DNA from: Planctomycetia bacterium
GTDB taxonomy: Bacteria; Planctomycetota; Planctomycetia; Pirellulales; S012-138
Direction of reading: 5' to 3'
Assembly (NCBI GenBank): GCA_016177915.1
Contig: JACOUI010000230.1
Span: forward strand, 1 to 35,539
Length of the DNA: 35,539 nt
The position numbers were made by a program, and so were the translations under genes. Position 1 is the first letter of the stretch. The number at the start of each line of letters is the position of its first letter. Below the pieces are notes generated by a model. It did no database searches, was not told where the DNA came from, and saw nothing but the letters and a program-made list of their open reading frames with translations. Shown here in pieces: positions 1 to 6,628 of the stretch.

Positions 1-516
1 GGCCGCACGGTAGCCCGGAGAGCCACACCAGCTACTGGGAACTGGTTGGGCCGGCGAAAGTCACGGGACCGGCCCCGGGCGCTCGACGTTCCCAAAAAGC
101 TCTTTGCCGCAGCCCGGGCTTTCGAGGAAGGAGGGTCGCTCACGATCCTGGCGACCGCCCTGGTCGAAACCGGCAGCCGCATGGATGACCTGATCTTTGA
201 GGAGTTCAAGGGAACCTGAAACTCGGAACTCGTGCTTGACCGACGACTGGCGGAACAGCGCATCTGGCCGGCGATTGACTTGCCGAGATCGGGCACGCGG
301 CGCGAGGAACAATTGCTCAGCGCCGCCACGCTGCTGGCGGTGAACCACTGGCGCCGCGCACTCTCGGGGCTGAGGCCGGACGAGGCCATGCAGGGATTGA
401 CGGCACAATTGGCCCGGCATCCGTCGAACAGCGACTTTGTGCTTTTTGTGAACCGGCAGGCCGCACTCGACGAGGTCGAGCAGCCGGAAGCGCGGCGCCT
501 GCGGCCGACGGGTTAG
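1..516 (+). pseudogene. rho: Transcription termination factor Rho, C-terminal part, with in-frame TGA
   Basis: Frame 1 reads as the C-terminal third of the Rho helicase: GRT at the very start, then [46 protein letters not shown], a TGA stop (217-219), then [33 protein letters not shown] and a terminal helix, ending at TAG 514-516. Rho normally has FKGTGNMEL here, so the TGA sits where a glycine codon (GGA-like) is expected. Between GRT and RALDVP there are about 22 residues, rich in arginine, where the family has about 7-8; this is the RNA-contacting Q-loop area. The 5' part lies outside the window. Identity is certain from the motifs; whether the gene is dead, misread or carries a sequencing error is open. 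Genes nearby use TGA as a normal stop, so a changed code is unlikely. Its stop overlaps the convergent capA-type stop by two bases. Confidence 0.85.
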
Positions 517-1652
517 CTCCATTGCAATGTCAGCGTGCCTTCTTCCGCGAGGTAGACGTGCGTGCCCAACGGATTGCCTTGCCGGTCGAGAACCTCGCGA
601 AGCCAGTCGGCATCCGCCGCAGAGGCGCGGCGGAGCCGCATGCGATGGACTTGCAGGGGCGTCATGCGGAGCCGGACGAGACGGCCCGACGATGCCTCGA
701 CGCTCGCGAAGTACATAAGCGCCAAGTCCCCCCGGAAGCTCTCGTAGCCACGGATTCCTTCGTAGTCGGTGACGAAGTCGCCGCATCCGTAGAGGATCAG
801 CCGATTGCGGTAGACCTCAATTCCTTTGACGTGGTGAGACGAGTGCCCGTGTACGACGTCGACCCCGGCGTGGTCGATGAGTTTCTGCGCAAACGAACGT
901 TCGGCGAGGGTGACTGTGTAGCCCCAATTGCTGCCCCAGTGAACCGAAGCGATGATCACATCGCTGTCGCGCCGGTGCCGGGCGATGGCGCTATGGATTC
1001 GATCCACCGTCGCATCGGACATGTCCGGCAGGAGGTTCACGCCGGGACGGCCGTCGGCAGCGGCCCATTCCGACGGAATGCCGCTCGTTTCCGATCCGCA
1101 GGCGAAGACGACGACGCGGCCCTTGTTGCCCAGGTCCAGCGTGACGGGCGCCTCGGCTTCGGCCTGGCTCTGGCCCGCGCCGGCCGTCTTGAAGCCCGCC
1201 TGCTGCAGCGTCCGCAACGTCTCCGTTAAGCCTGGATATCCCCAATCGAGAACGTGGTTATTCGCCAGCGTGCAGCAGTCGATTCGCCCAGCTTTGAGAC
1301 ACCCGACGTTCCGCGGCGACATCCGATAGTGGACTTCCTTGCCCTGCCAGTAATCGTCGCTGGTGGTGACGGCCGTCTCCAGGTTGACAATTCGCACGTC
1401 GGGCCTTACCCGGTTCCACTCCTCCAGGGCATCTCCCCAGATGTACTCCTCAGCGACCGGCCTGGGAACCGGTCCGTTGGCAACTTCCGCCAGCCGCCAG
1501 TAGTCCCGCGCGTCGCGAATATACGGTTCGTGCAGGCAAGGATCGCCGGGTTGCGGCAGAATCTGATCGATCCCGCGGCCGGTCATGACGTCGCCGCACA
1601 AGAACAACGTCATCAGGTCATCGGCGGAAGGCGTCTCTGCGTGGTGTGACAT
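513..1652 (-). CDS. CapA family phosphoesterase-like protein
   Basis: About 379 residues of the CapA/PgsA metallophosphatase-fold family, members of which act in poly-gamma-glutamate or capsule production. The family motifs are in order: GDVMTGRG near residue 20, NLETAVT, NNHVLDWGY, HWGSNWGY and GHSSHHVKG, then YGCGDFVTDY near the end. I see no clear signal peptide or membrane anchor, so the location of the product is uncertain. The start chosen is the ATG of MSHHAETPS; the next ATG (1613) would also keep every motif, and no strong ribosome-binding site decides. It is the last gene of a minus-strand unit behind remA-like and a small gene. No poly-gamma-glutamate synthase genes are near, so the substrate cannot be named. 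Confidence 0.88.
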   Translation of the reverse strand: MSHHAETPSADDLMTLFLCGDVMTGRGIDQILPQPGDPCLHEPYIRDARDYWRLAEVANGPVPRPVAEEYIWGDALEEWNRVRPDVRIVNLETAVTTSDDYWQGKEVHYRMSPRNVGCLKAGRIDCCTLANNHVLDWGYPGLTETLRTLQQAGFKTAGAGQSQAEAEAPVTLDLGNKGRVVVFACGSETSGIPSEWAAADGRPGVNLLPDMSDATVDRIHSAIARHRRDSDVIIASVHWGSNWGYTVTLAERSFAQKLIDHAGVDVVHGHSSHHVKGIEVYRNRLILYGCGDFVTDYEGIRGYESFRGDLALMYFASVEASSGRLVRLRMTPLQVHRMRLRRASAADADWLREVLDRQGNPLGTHVYLAEEGTLTLQWS

Positions 1653-1763
1653 ACTCAGGCAACTGTCTCGTGACAGGCGATCCGATCGTGAGGCTCTACG
1701 ATTCGCCTGCGAGCAAGACCTGGGGAGCGGAGAACAGAACCAACCCGAGACATCCGATTTGCA

Positions 1764-1780
1764 GGCAGGCATGGCCTGCC
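1764..1780. repeat. 7-bp inverted repeat between remA-like gene and capA-type gene
   Basis: GGCAGGC and GCCTGCC separated by ATG form a short perfect hairpin just after the stop of the RemA-like gene. There is no following T-run, so it is not a clear terminator; it may attenuate or stabilise the transcript. Confidence 0.5.
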
Positions 1781-1781
1781 G

Positions 1782-2162
1782 TCACGCCGTATCGCTCGAA
1801 TGCTCCTCCTCGGCCAGCGTGTCTTTGATGCGCTCTTCAAGCCTGTCGAGGTCCCACTTGCCTTGATCTCGAATGATCGATCGCAGCAGCGGGTTGATCT
1901 CCGCGATCGTCTCGACGATGTCACTCAAAAGCTCATACTGTTCCCTGGCCTTGGTGATCTCTTTCGGAGTCTCGGTCAGGTCGCGAAGGATGGCCCCCTC
2001 GCTGCGTGAGGCGACGATGGCTTGCGGGAGACCTTCGACGTAGACGTTGGTTCGACGGCCGGGCCCACGCCCTTCCTCAATCGGCTCCAGGCCAACGATC
2101 CGATCGGAGCGAAAATACTTTCCGTATCCCAAAGCCACGATCACGCCCTTCTCGACGCGCAT
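1782..2162 (-). CDS. RemA/DUF370-like regulatory protein
   Basis: A 126-residue protein whose first ~60 residues fit the DUF370/RemA fold: GVIVALGYGKYFRSDRIVGL, then RRTNVYVEGLPQAIVASRSE. The fold is a small beta-rich domain; in Bacillus RemA is a DNA-binding activator of biofilm matrix genes, and other members bind nucleic acids or guanylate kinase. The C-terminal half (about residues 64-126) is helical and charged and is not part of the core domain. The start is supported by AGGAG about nine bases upstream. It follows the small gene at 2181-2399 by 18 bases and precedes the CapA-type gene, suggesting one transcript from the sigma54-type promoter at 2481-2495. Confidence 0.75.
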   Translation of the reverse strand: MRVEKGVIVALGYGKYFRSDRIVGLEPIEEGRGPGRRTNVYVEGLPQAIVASRSEGAILRDLTETPKEITKAREQYELLSDIVETIAEINPLLRSIIRDQGKWDLDRLEERIKDTLAEEEHSSDTA

Positions 2163-2180
2163 TGTGGGCTCTCCTGTCGT

Positions 2181-2399
2181 TCAGGGGGCGATCCGTTGCA
2201 GATCGACAAAAGCCAAAGCGCCCACCGCCCAGACCTCACAATCGCAGTCCAAACCGACGATCAGGCGAAGGAGTTCTTCGAACCGGCGGCGTCCTTCCGT
2301 CGCTCGCTGGCGGCGCTGCCGCGTGCTCCACGCTGCTCGAATTTCGGACGCGCGCCTGGAAATCGTTACGCGCTGGGTTGTCAAGGCGGCGGATGGCAT
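2181..2399 (-). CDS. Small basic protein (72 aa), unrecognised family
   Basis: A 72-residue protein starting MPSAALTTQRVTISRRASEI, with the pattern I-R-x-x-W-S/T-x-R-x-R-R-x-R-A followed by a leucine-rich helix (FEELLRLIVGL). The pattern recalls small uncharacterised planctomycete proteins with a WSxxxRxxR core, from memory only. AAGGAG lies 10 bases before the ATG. A sigma54-type promoter at 2481-2495 would start transcription about 70 nt upstream, and the gene ends 18 bases before the RemA-like start. These three facts are why I call it real although the overlapping frames are open. The C-terminal hydrophobic stretch VWAVGALAFVDLQ has no assigned role. Confidence 0.55.
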   Translation of the reverse strand: MPSAALTTQRVTISRRASEIRAAWSTRQRRQRATEGRRRFEELLRLIVGLDCDCEVWAVGALAFVDLQRIAP

Positions 2400-2480
2400 A
2401 ATTGTGGTACTCCTTGGAGAATTGGCGCCTCTGGCGACTCGCCCGGTCGGCTGGATATGCACGAGTCGCCCGCCCCTTTC

Positions 2481-2495
2481 GCAAAAGCTGTGCCA
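2481..2495 (-). promoter_or_regulatory. Sigma54-type promoter for the small gene-remA-capA unit
   Basis: The minus strand reads TGGCACA-N4-TTGC with exact GG-N10-GC spacing. The expected transcript start is near 2469, about 70 nt before the small gene at 2399. Confidence 0.75.
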
Positions 2496-2670
2496 AGAGC
2501 GCCGGGTCGGCGGTTTCATCGCGGGTCGGCTTGCGACGGGACGTATTGCGGTGTGCCGCTGGGCCGATCACGAGCTAGAGAGGCTCGAGGCGGGCTTGGT
2601 GCCAGCAGTGTGCGAGCGCGCACCGTTCGTCGCGAACGCGCGCGGTCAAGAGCACACTCTAAGCGCGCGA

Positions 2671-3318
2671 TTACGTCGCCGTGGCATGTTGCGGTGCAAA
2701 TTGCCGCAAAAGGTCTACCGCTTCGTCATCCGTCACTTCACGGAAGTCCTCGTAAAACTGTCCGATGGCCCAGAAATCTCGCGGCGTCAGCAGACAGACC
2801 GTTTCATCGCACCAGCGCTTGACGCTCGCCAGGCGGTCCGGCGAAGCGACGGGCACGGCCACAATCAGTTCGCGGGCCCCCTGCGGCTTGACGGTCTGCA
2901 AGGCGGCGATCATCGTCGCGCCCGTAGCAATCCCGTCGTCGGTGACGATCACGGTTCGCCCGGCGATCGGCGCCGCCGGCCGGGCCTTGCGGAAAAGCTC
3001 CTTCCGCCGGGCAATCACCTGCATCTGGTGTCGGCGCTCGTCGGCCAGGTACTCCTCGCTCGCGACCTGTCCCAGCACGCCGGGGTTCAAGTAGATTTCT
3101 CCCGTTTCCGATACCGCGCCGACGGCCAATTCCGGCTGACCCGGGGCTCGCAGCTTGCGCGAGAGGACGATGTCCAAATCGGCCGAAAGCTCGCGCGCCA
3201 GGACGGCGCCCGTCACGACGCCGCCGCGCGGGATCGCCAACACGAGAGGGTTCGTGAGCTTGCGGCGTTTTAGTTTGGCCGCCAACTGCCTGGCTGCGTC
3301 TGCGCGGTCACGGAACAT
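2671..3318 (-). CDS. Phosphoribosyltransferase-domain protein
   Basis: 215 residues with a type I PRTase domain. The PRPP-binding loop VIVTDDGIATGATM is clear at about residues 125-138, preceded by LVLAIPRGGVVTGAVLAREL near residue 25. This subfamily occurs with stress hydrolases and erythromycin-esterase-like domains; mycobacterial Rv0571c and Rv2030c are familiar relatives, of unknown substrate. Its ATG lies inside the last codons of the upstream hydrolase (11-base overlap), so translation is coupled; GAGGGA before the start serves as the ribosome-binding site. The partner hydrolase and the nearby PRPP synthetase suggest salvage of a base or nucleoside released during stress, but that is inference. 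Confidence 0.9.
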   Translation of the reverse strand: MFRDRADAARQLAAKLKRRKLTNPLVLAIPRGGVVTGAVLARELSADLDIVLSRKLRAPGQPELAVGAVSETGEIYLNPGVLGQVASEEYLADERRHQMQVIARRKELFRKARPAAPIAGRTVIVTDDGIATGATMIAALQTVKPQGARELIVAVPVASPDRLASVKRWCDETVCLLTPRDFWAIGQFYEDFREVTDDEAVDLLRQFAPQHATAT

Positions 3319-3991
3319 TGCATCCCTCCGTCAAATAGCGGATGAACCAGTCAGCGGCAAGCTGCGCGACTTTCTCCAGGGCGCCTGGCTCCGGGAAGAG
3401 GTGCGTTGCCCTGGGGATGACGGTCAACTCCTTCGTGCATTTGAGCCGTGCCAGCGCCCGGCGGTTGAGGTCGAGCACGACGTCGTCGTCTCCGCCGACG
3501 ATCAGCAGCGTAGGGGCGGTAACGCGGGGTAGCACGTCCCAAGCCAGGTCGGGGCGGCCCCCGCGCGACACGACCGCGCCGCACAACGCCGGCTCCCTTG
3601 CAGCAGCCACGAGCGCGGCGGCCGCGCCCGTGCTGGCGCCGAAGTACCCCAGGCGAAAGGTCCCGCCGGCGGCGTGACCGTCGGCAAACCAGTGCGCGGC
3701 GCTGGCCAGCCGCGTGGCCAATAGCGCAATGTCAAACACGTTCTCGCGGTCTTCGGCTTCCTCCTCTTCCAGCAAGTCGATCAGCAACGTCGCCAATCCA
3801 GCCTCCTGCAACACGCGGGCGACGAACTGATTGCGTGGGCTCAGCCGCCCGCTGCCGCTCCCGTGTGCAAACACGACGCCGCCCCGCGCGCCCTCGGGTT
3901 CGCAGACGATGCCTTCCAACCTGCGCTGGCCCGACGGGATGATCACCTCTTGTTCCTTGGGGGCGAGTCGGGTGGGTGTACGCGTCGTCAT
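3308..3991 (-). CDS. Alpha/beta hydrolase (dienelactone hydrolase-like)
   Basis: About 227 residues of the alpha/beta hydrolase fold. Visible are the oxyanion region GGVVFAHGSGSGRLSPRN, the nucleophile elbow GYFGASTGAAAAL (G-x-S-x-G variant GAST-G), the acid in LLIVGGDDDVV and the histidine in VIPRATHLFPE. The start is the ATG of MTTRTPTRL, with GGGAGG six bases upstream. Its 3' end overlaps the PRTase gene by 11 bases, and related proteins are fused to PRTases in other bacteria, so the two probably act together. The substrate is unknown. A sigma54-type promoter lies 190 nt upstream. Confidence 0.88.
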   Translation of the reverse strand: MTTRTPTRLAPKEQEVIIPSGQRRLEGIVCEPEGARGGVVFAHGSGSGRLSPRNQFVARVLQEAGLATLLIDLLEEEEAEDRENVFDIALLATRLASAAHWFADGHAAGGTFRLGYFGASTGAAAALVAAAREPALCGAVVSRGGRPDLAWDVLPRVTAPTLLIVGGDDDVVLDLNRRALARLKCTKELTVIPRATHLFPEPGALEKVAQLAADWFIRYLTEGCNVP

Positions 3992-4193
3992 AAAAGCCTC
4001 CCGGCAGGGCGTTTTGGACGTGCTGGTGAAAAACGGGCGCCGTAGAGGCCCTGCAGTGCCCCTTGCCACTGGCCATTCCGTACGGTGGCTTGCCAGGGCC
4101 GATCCCGCCGCCGGATGTCCGGCGCGCTGGCTGGATCGCCGCCGTGGCGCGGCGGTTTCTGGGGCCTCTCGGCGTCCTGGCGGCTAATGGCGA

Positions 4194-4208
4194 GCAAAAG
4201 CCGTACCG
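4194..4208 (-). promoter_or_regulatory. Sigma54-type promoter for the hydrolase-PRTase unit
   Basis: The minus strand reads CGGTACG-N4-TTGCT with GG-N10-GC spacing. The core differs from consensus at two bases (C for T, T for C). The predicted leader of about 190 nt is the longest of the set; I see no clear gene inside it. Confidence 0.55.
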
Positions 4209-4246
4209 AGCCATAAGCCAAAGGATTTTGGGCGAAGAAGCTGGTG

Positions 4247-5170
4247 TTATGCGTCAAGCCCGCACAGTTTTCGCACGGACTGTGCCAGAAGGGGCGCAAT
4301 CGAGACGATTTCCAGCCGCGGATGTGGAGCGATCGCGATGCTGTTGGAGGTGGCGAGCCGCGCGATGGGCGCACCCAGCAGACGGTCCAAGGCGCCCGGC
4401 GCCATAATGGGATGAGTGAAGACCGCGTTTATCTCGGTAGCGCCGGCATCCTTAAGTGCGGCGGCCGCGCCGGCCAGCGTGCGTCCCGTGCTGGCGATGT
4501 CGTCGACGAGGATGCACGTCTTCCCGGTGACGTTCCCCAGGACCTGCAAGGCTACGGACACGTCGGGCCGCTGCCGGCCCTTCGTGACGACGGCCACCGG
4601 GGCGCCGAGGGCCGTCGCAAACCGCTGGGCGCGCTTCAGGCCGCCAGCGTCGGGCGAAACGACGACGCAATCGCCAAGCGCCCAACCTTGGATAAGGGCC
4701 AAGAAGATCTCCTGCGCGGGCAGGTGCGTGACCGGGAACGGAAAGGCGCTTTCCAGCGCTGGGGCGTGCAGGTCGAGCGTGACGAGATGGTCCAACCCGA
4801 CGCTTCCCAGCAGCCGTGCGGCCACTTGCGCCGAACGCGAATCCCCCTCGCGAGACCGCTGCTCCTGCCGGGCGTAGCCGAAGTAGGGGACAAGTGCCGT
4901 GACGTGACTTGCGCCCGCCGCCCGGATCGCGTCGATCAAAAGCGCCAGGACCATGAGGTTTTCGTTCACCGGCGGGCAGGTGGGCTGAACGACGAAGACC
5001 GACGTATTTCGGACCGGATCCGCGACGTGTACGCGCAATTCGCCGTCCGCAAACGGCGTGATTTCCGCGCGCGAAAGCGCAACGCCCAGCTCTGCGGCCA
5101 GGGCCTCGGCAAGGGCCGCATGAGCGCCGCCGGAGATCAATTGGAACGCCATCGCGGTAGCTTCTGGCAT
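4247..5170 (-). CDS. prs: Ribose-phosphate pyrophosphokinase (PRPP synthetase), divergent
   Basis: About 307 residues, the normal family length. It makes PRPP from ribose 5-phosphate and ATP in the cytoplasm. Motifs: FADGELRVHV, then YFGYARQEQRS (the family usually has RQD-K/R here), VTLDLHAP, VVVSPDAGGLKRA and the PRPP loop CILVDDIASTGRTL. The altered RQEQRS segment lies in the ATP-binding region and marks it as a divergent copy, probably not the housekeeping enzyme. I start at MPEATAMAF because GGAGG lies eight bases upstream; an ATG at 5188 is possible but poorly served. It lies next to a PRTase gene that would use PRPP. Confidence 0.92.
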   Translation of the reverse strand: MPEATAMAFQLISGGAHAALAEALAAELGVALSRAEITPFADGELRVHVADPVRNTSVFVVQPTCPPVNENLMVLALLIDAIRAAGASHVTALVPYFGYARQEQRSREGDSRSAQVAARLLGSVGLDHLVTLDLHAPALESAFPFPVTHLPAQEIFLALIQGWALGDCVVVSPDAGGLKRAQRFATALGAPVAVVTKGRQRPDVSVALQVLGNVTGKTCILVDDIASTGRTLAGAAAALKDAGATEINAVFTHPIMAPGALDRLLGAPIARLATSNSIAIAPHPRLEIVSIAPLLAQSVRKLCGLDA

Positions 5171-5194
5171 GTTGGCATCCTCCGCCATTGACTC

Positions 5195-5377
5195 TCATCC
5201 CAGCAAGTTGTCCACCATCATGCCGCCGGAGAAGCCCATCAGCGCATCCATCAGCCGGCGCGGGGCCGATCGAAAGAAGAGCACGGGAAGGGTGCCGACC
5301 GCCGTCACGGCGTACGTGCCGAGTGTCGCAACGAGCGCCTGGAAGATCGGGTCGATCTGCAGGAACCATTCTTTCAT
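5195..5377 (-). pseudogene. Truncated ZIP-family metal transporter (N-terminal fragment)
   Basis: A 60-residue fragment beginning MKEWFLQIDPIFQALVATLG, then TYAVTAVGTLPVLFFR and LMDALMGFSGGMMV, then a stop. This matches the first transmembrane helix and the start of the second in ZIP/GufA-type divalent-metal transporters (consensus LDAMLGFAAGVM), which are normally about 250-270 residues. The rest, with the metal-binding helices, is missing and prs follows directly. It is a 3'-truncated relic; a short membrane peptide could still be made. Confidence 0.7.
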
Positions 5378-5481
5378 GTGCAAAAATCGACCGATCAAGA
5401 CTGAAAAGCGCGCGGCGACGCGCTAAAGCCCAGGCGCGGCGTGCCGTTCCGCACGCCCCGCCCGTACGCTTCGCCCCCCGC

Positions 5482-5784
5482 CTAGGTCGGAACCTTGTGC
5501 CCGAGCTGCTTCTCCACGCTGGGGACCACCTCGGCCAGGTGATGCGGTTGATCTTTGCGGTCATCGATCACGATCGTGGTGACGACACGACCGTGGGCGT
5601 TGGCCACAGCCTCGTGGCAGCGTTGAATGACGGCGAGGACCTGCCCCAGGTTCCCTTCGATGCAGGTCCCCATGGGGCCGACGCGATAGGCCAAGCCCGT
5701 GCCGCTGAGCACGTCGACGACCTTGGCGACGTCCTTGCTCATGTGTTCCACTGCGACGGGGTAGACGCTGAATTCTGCGAGCAT
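5482..5784 (-). CDS. MTH1187/YqgV-family thiamine-binding domain protein
   Basis: 100 residues, the normal length of this family (PF01910). MLAEFSVYPVAVEHMSKDVA, LAYRVGPMGTCIEGNLGQVL and a C-terminal ferredoxin-like strand TTIVIDDRKD match. Members bind thiamine or related ligands as small cytoplasmic tetramers; their physiological role is unsettled. AAGGAG lies nine bases before the ATG. It is first in a minus-strand series running into the ZIP remnant and prs, and is divergent from the SagB-type gene. A sigma54-type promoter lies 77 bases upstream. Confidence 0.88.
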   Translation of the reverse strand: MLAEFSVYPVAVEHMSKDVAKVVDVLSGTGLAYRVGPMGTCIEGNLGQVLAVIQRCHEAVANAHGRVVTTIVIDDRKDQPHHLAEVVPSVEKQLGHKVPT

Positions 5785-5860
5785 GTCTGGTCTCCTTTTC
5801 GGCAACGGCTTGGAGGCGCCCTTGCCTGGCGCCGTTTCCTTTACTGCTCTCTGCAGGGGA

Positions 5861-5875
5861 GCAAACTCTATGCCG
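5861..5875 (-). promoter_or_regulatory. Sigma54-type promoter for the thiamine-binding-family gene
   Basis: The minus strand reads CGGCATA-N4-TTGCT with GG-N10-GC spacing. The predicted start is near 5849, giving a leader of about 65 nt. It is back-to-back with the plus-strand element at 5895-5909. Confidence 0.6.
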
Positions 5876-5894
5876 AACACGGACGTGGAGGCGC

Positions 5895-5909
5895 CGGCAC
5901 AACGTTTGC
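5895..5909 (+). promoter_or_regulatory. Sigma54-type promoter for the SagB-type gene
   Basis: Reads CGGCACA-N4-TTGCA with GG at 5896-5897 and GC at 5908-5909. The predicted start is near 5921, 37 nt before the ATG at 5958. Confidence 0.75.
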
Positions 5910-5957
5910 AGATTGAGCCGCGTGGCTTTGGCATTCCGCGTCCAACGAGGCTGTGCC

Positions 5958-6569
5958 ATGACGGTCCTGCTCGACAGTCGCGAGCAGCTTCTGCCCGCAC
6001 CGACGACACACGACGGCCTGTCCGTGGCCGCGGCCTTGAGCCGGCGGCGGAGTCAGCGCGAGTTCTCGAAGCGAACCGTGTTGATGGAGCAGGTCGCGCA
6101 ACTTTGCTGGGCAGGACAGGGAATTACCGACCAAGAAGCGGCATTGCGAACCGCCCCCTCCGCGGGGGCGATCTTTCCGGTCGACATGTTCGTCGTGGAC
6201 GCCACCGGCGTCTATCAATACGCTGCGCAGCAGCACGCGCTGCGGCGAATCCTGGGCGGCGATGTGCGCAGCCGGCTCCAGGCCGCCGCGCTGGACCAGT
6301 CCTGCGTCGGCGAGGCGCCGCTTTGCCTCGTCGTGACTGTCGACGTGGCGAAGACGGCGTCGAAATACGGCGACCGCGCGGAACGCTATTGCCTGCTCGA
6401 GGCCGGTCACGTCGCCCAGAACGTCTTGCTCCAGGCCACTGCGATGGGCCTCGCCGGCGTCCCCGTGGGCGCCTTTGACGACTGGAAAGTCGCCGAATTG
6501 GTGCACCTGCCAAAGAGACTCCACCCTGTCTACTTGCTGCCGGTGGGTTACCCGGCAGCGGCTGATTGA
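5958..6569 (+). CDS. SagB/ThcOx-type nitroreductase-fold oxidoreductase
   Basis: 203 residues of the FMN-dependent nitroreductase superfamily, SagB-like branch. The N-terminal SRRRSQREFSKR supplies phosphate-binding residues for FMN, followed by LCWAGQGIT, RTAPSAGAIFPVDMFVV and the helix GHVAQNVLLQATAMGLAGVPVG. In toxin clusters SagB oxidises azolines, but free-standing stress-associated copies like this one have no precursor peptide or cyclodehydratase nearby and probably reduce or oxidise small substrates. The start is the ATG of MTVLLDSRE, with GAGG eight bases upstream. It is the only plus-strand gene between rho and the ferredoxin remnant. Confidence 0.88.
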   Translation: MTVLLDSREQLLPAPTTHDGLSVAAALSRRRSQREFSKRTVLMEQVAQLCWAGQGITDQEAALRTAPSAGAIFPVDMFVVDATGVYQYAAQQHALRRILGGDVRSRLQAAALDQSCVGEAPLCLVVTVDVAKTASKYGDRAERYCLLEAGHVAQNVLLQATAMGLAGVPVGAFDDWKVAELVHLPKRLHPVYLLPVGYPAAAD

Positions 6570-6628
6570 CGTGCGGCACGCGCAAGAATGCGACTTACCG
6601 CTATCTGTGAAGCTGCCGGAGTTGTGTT

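Noticed and set aside
217..219. TGA recoded as glycine (as in some candidate phyla)
   Set aside because: TGA ends many intact genes here, including the SagB-type gene, csrA and the hydrolase, so the standard code applies.
2590..2604. TGGCACC with GC at the right distance, minus strand
   Set aside because: The -12 side is CCGC, and a much better element lies 110 bases downstream at 2481-2495.
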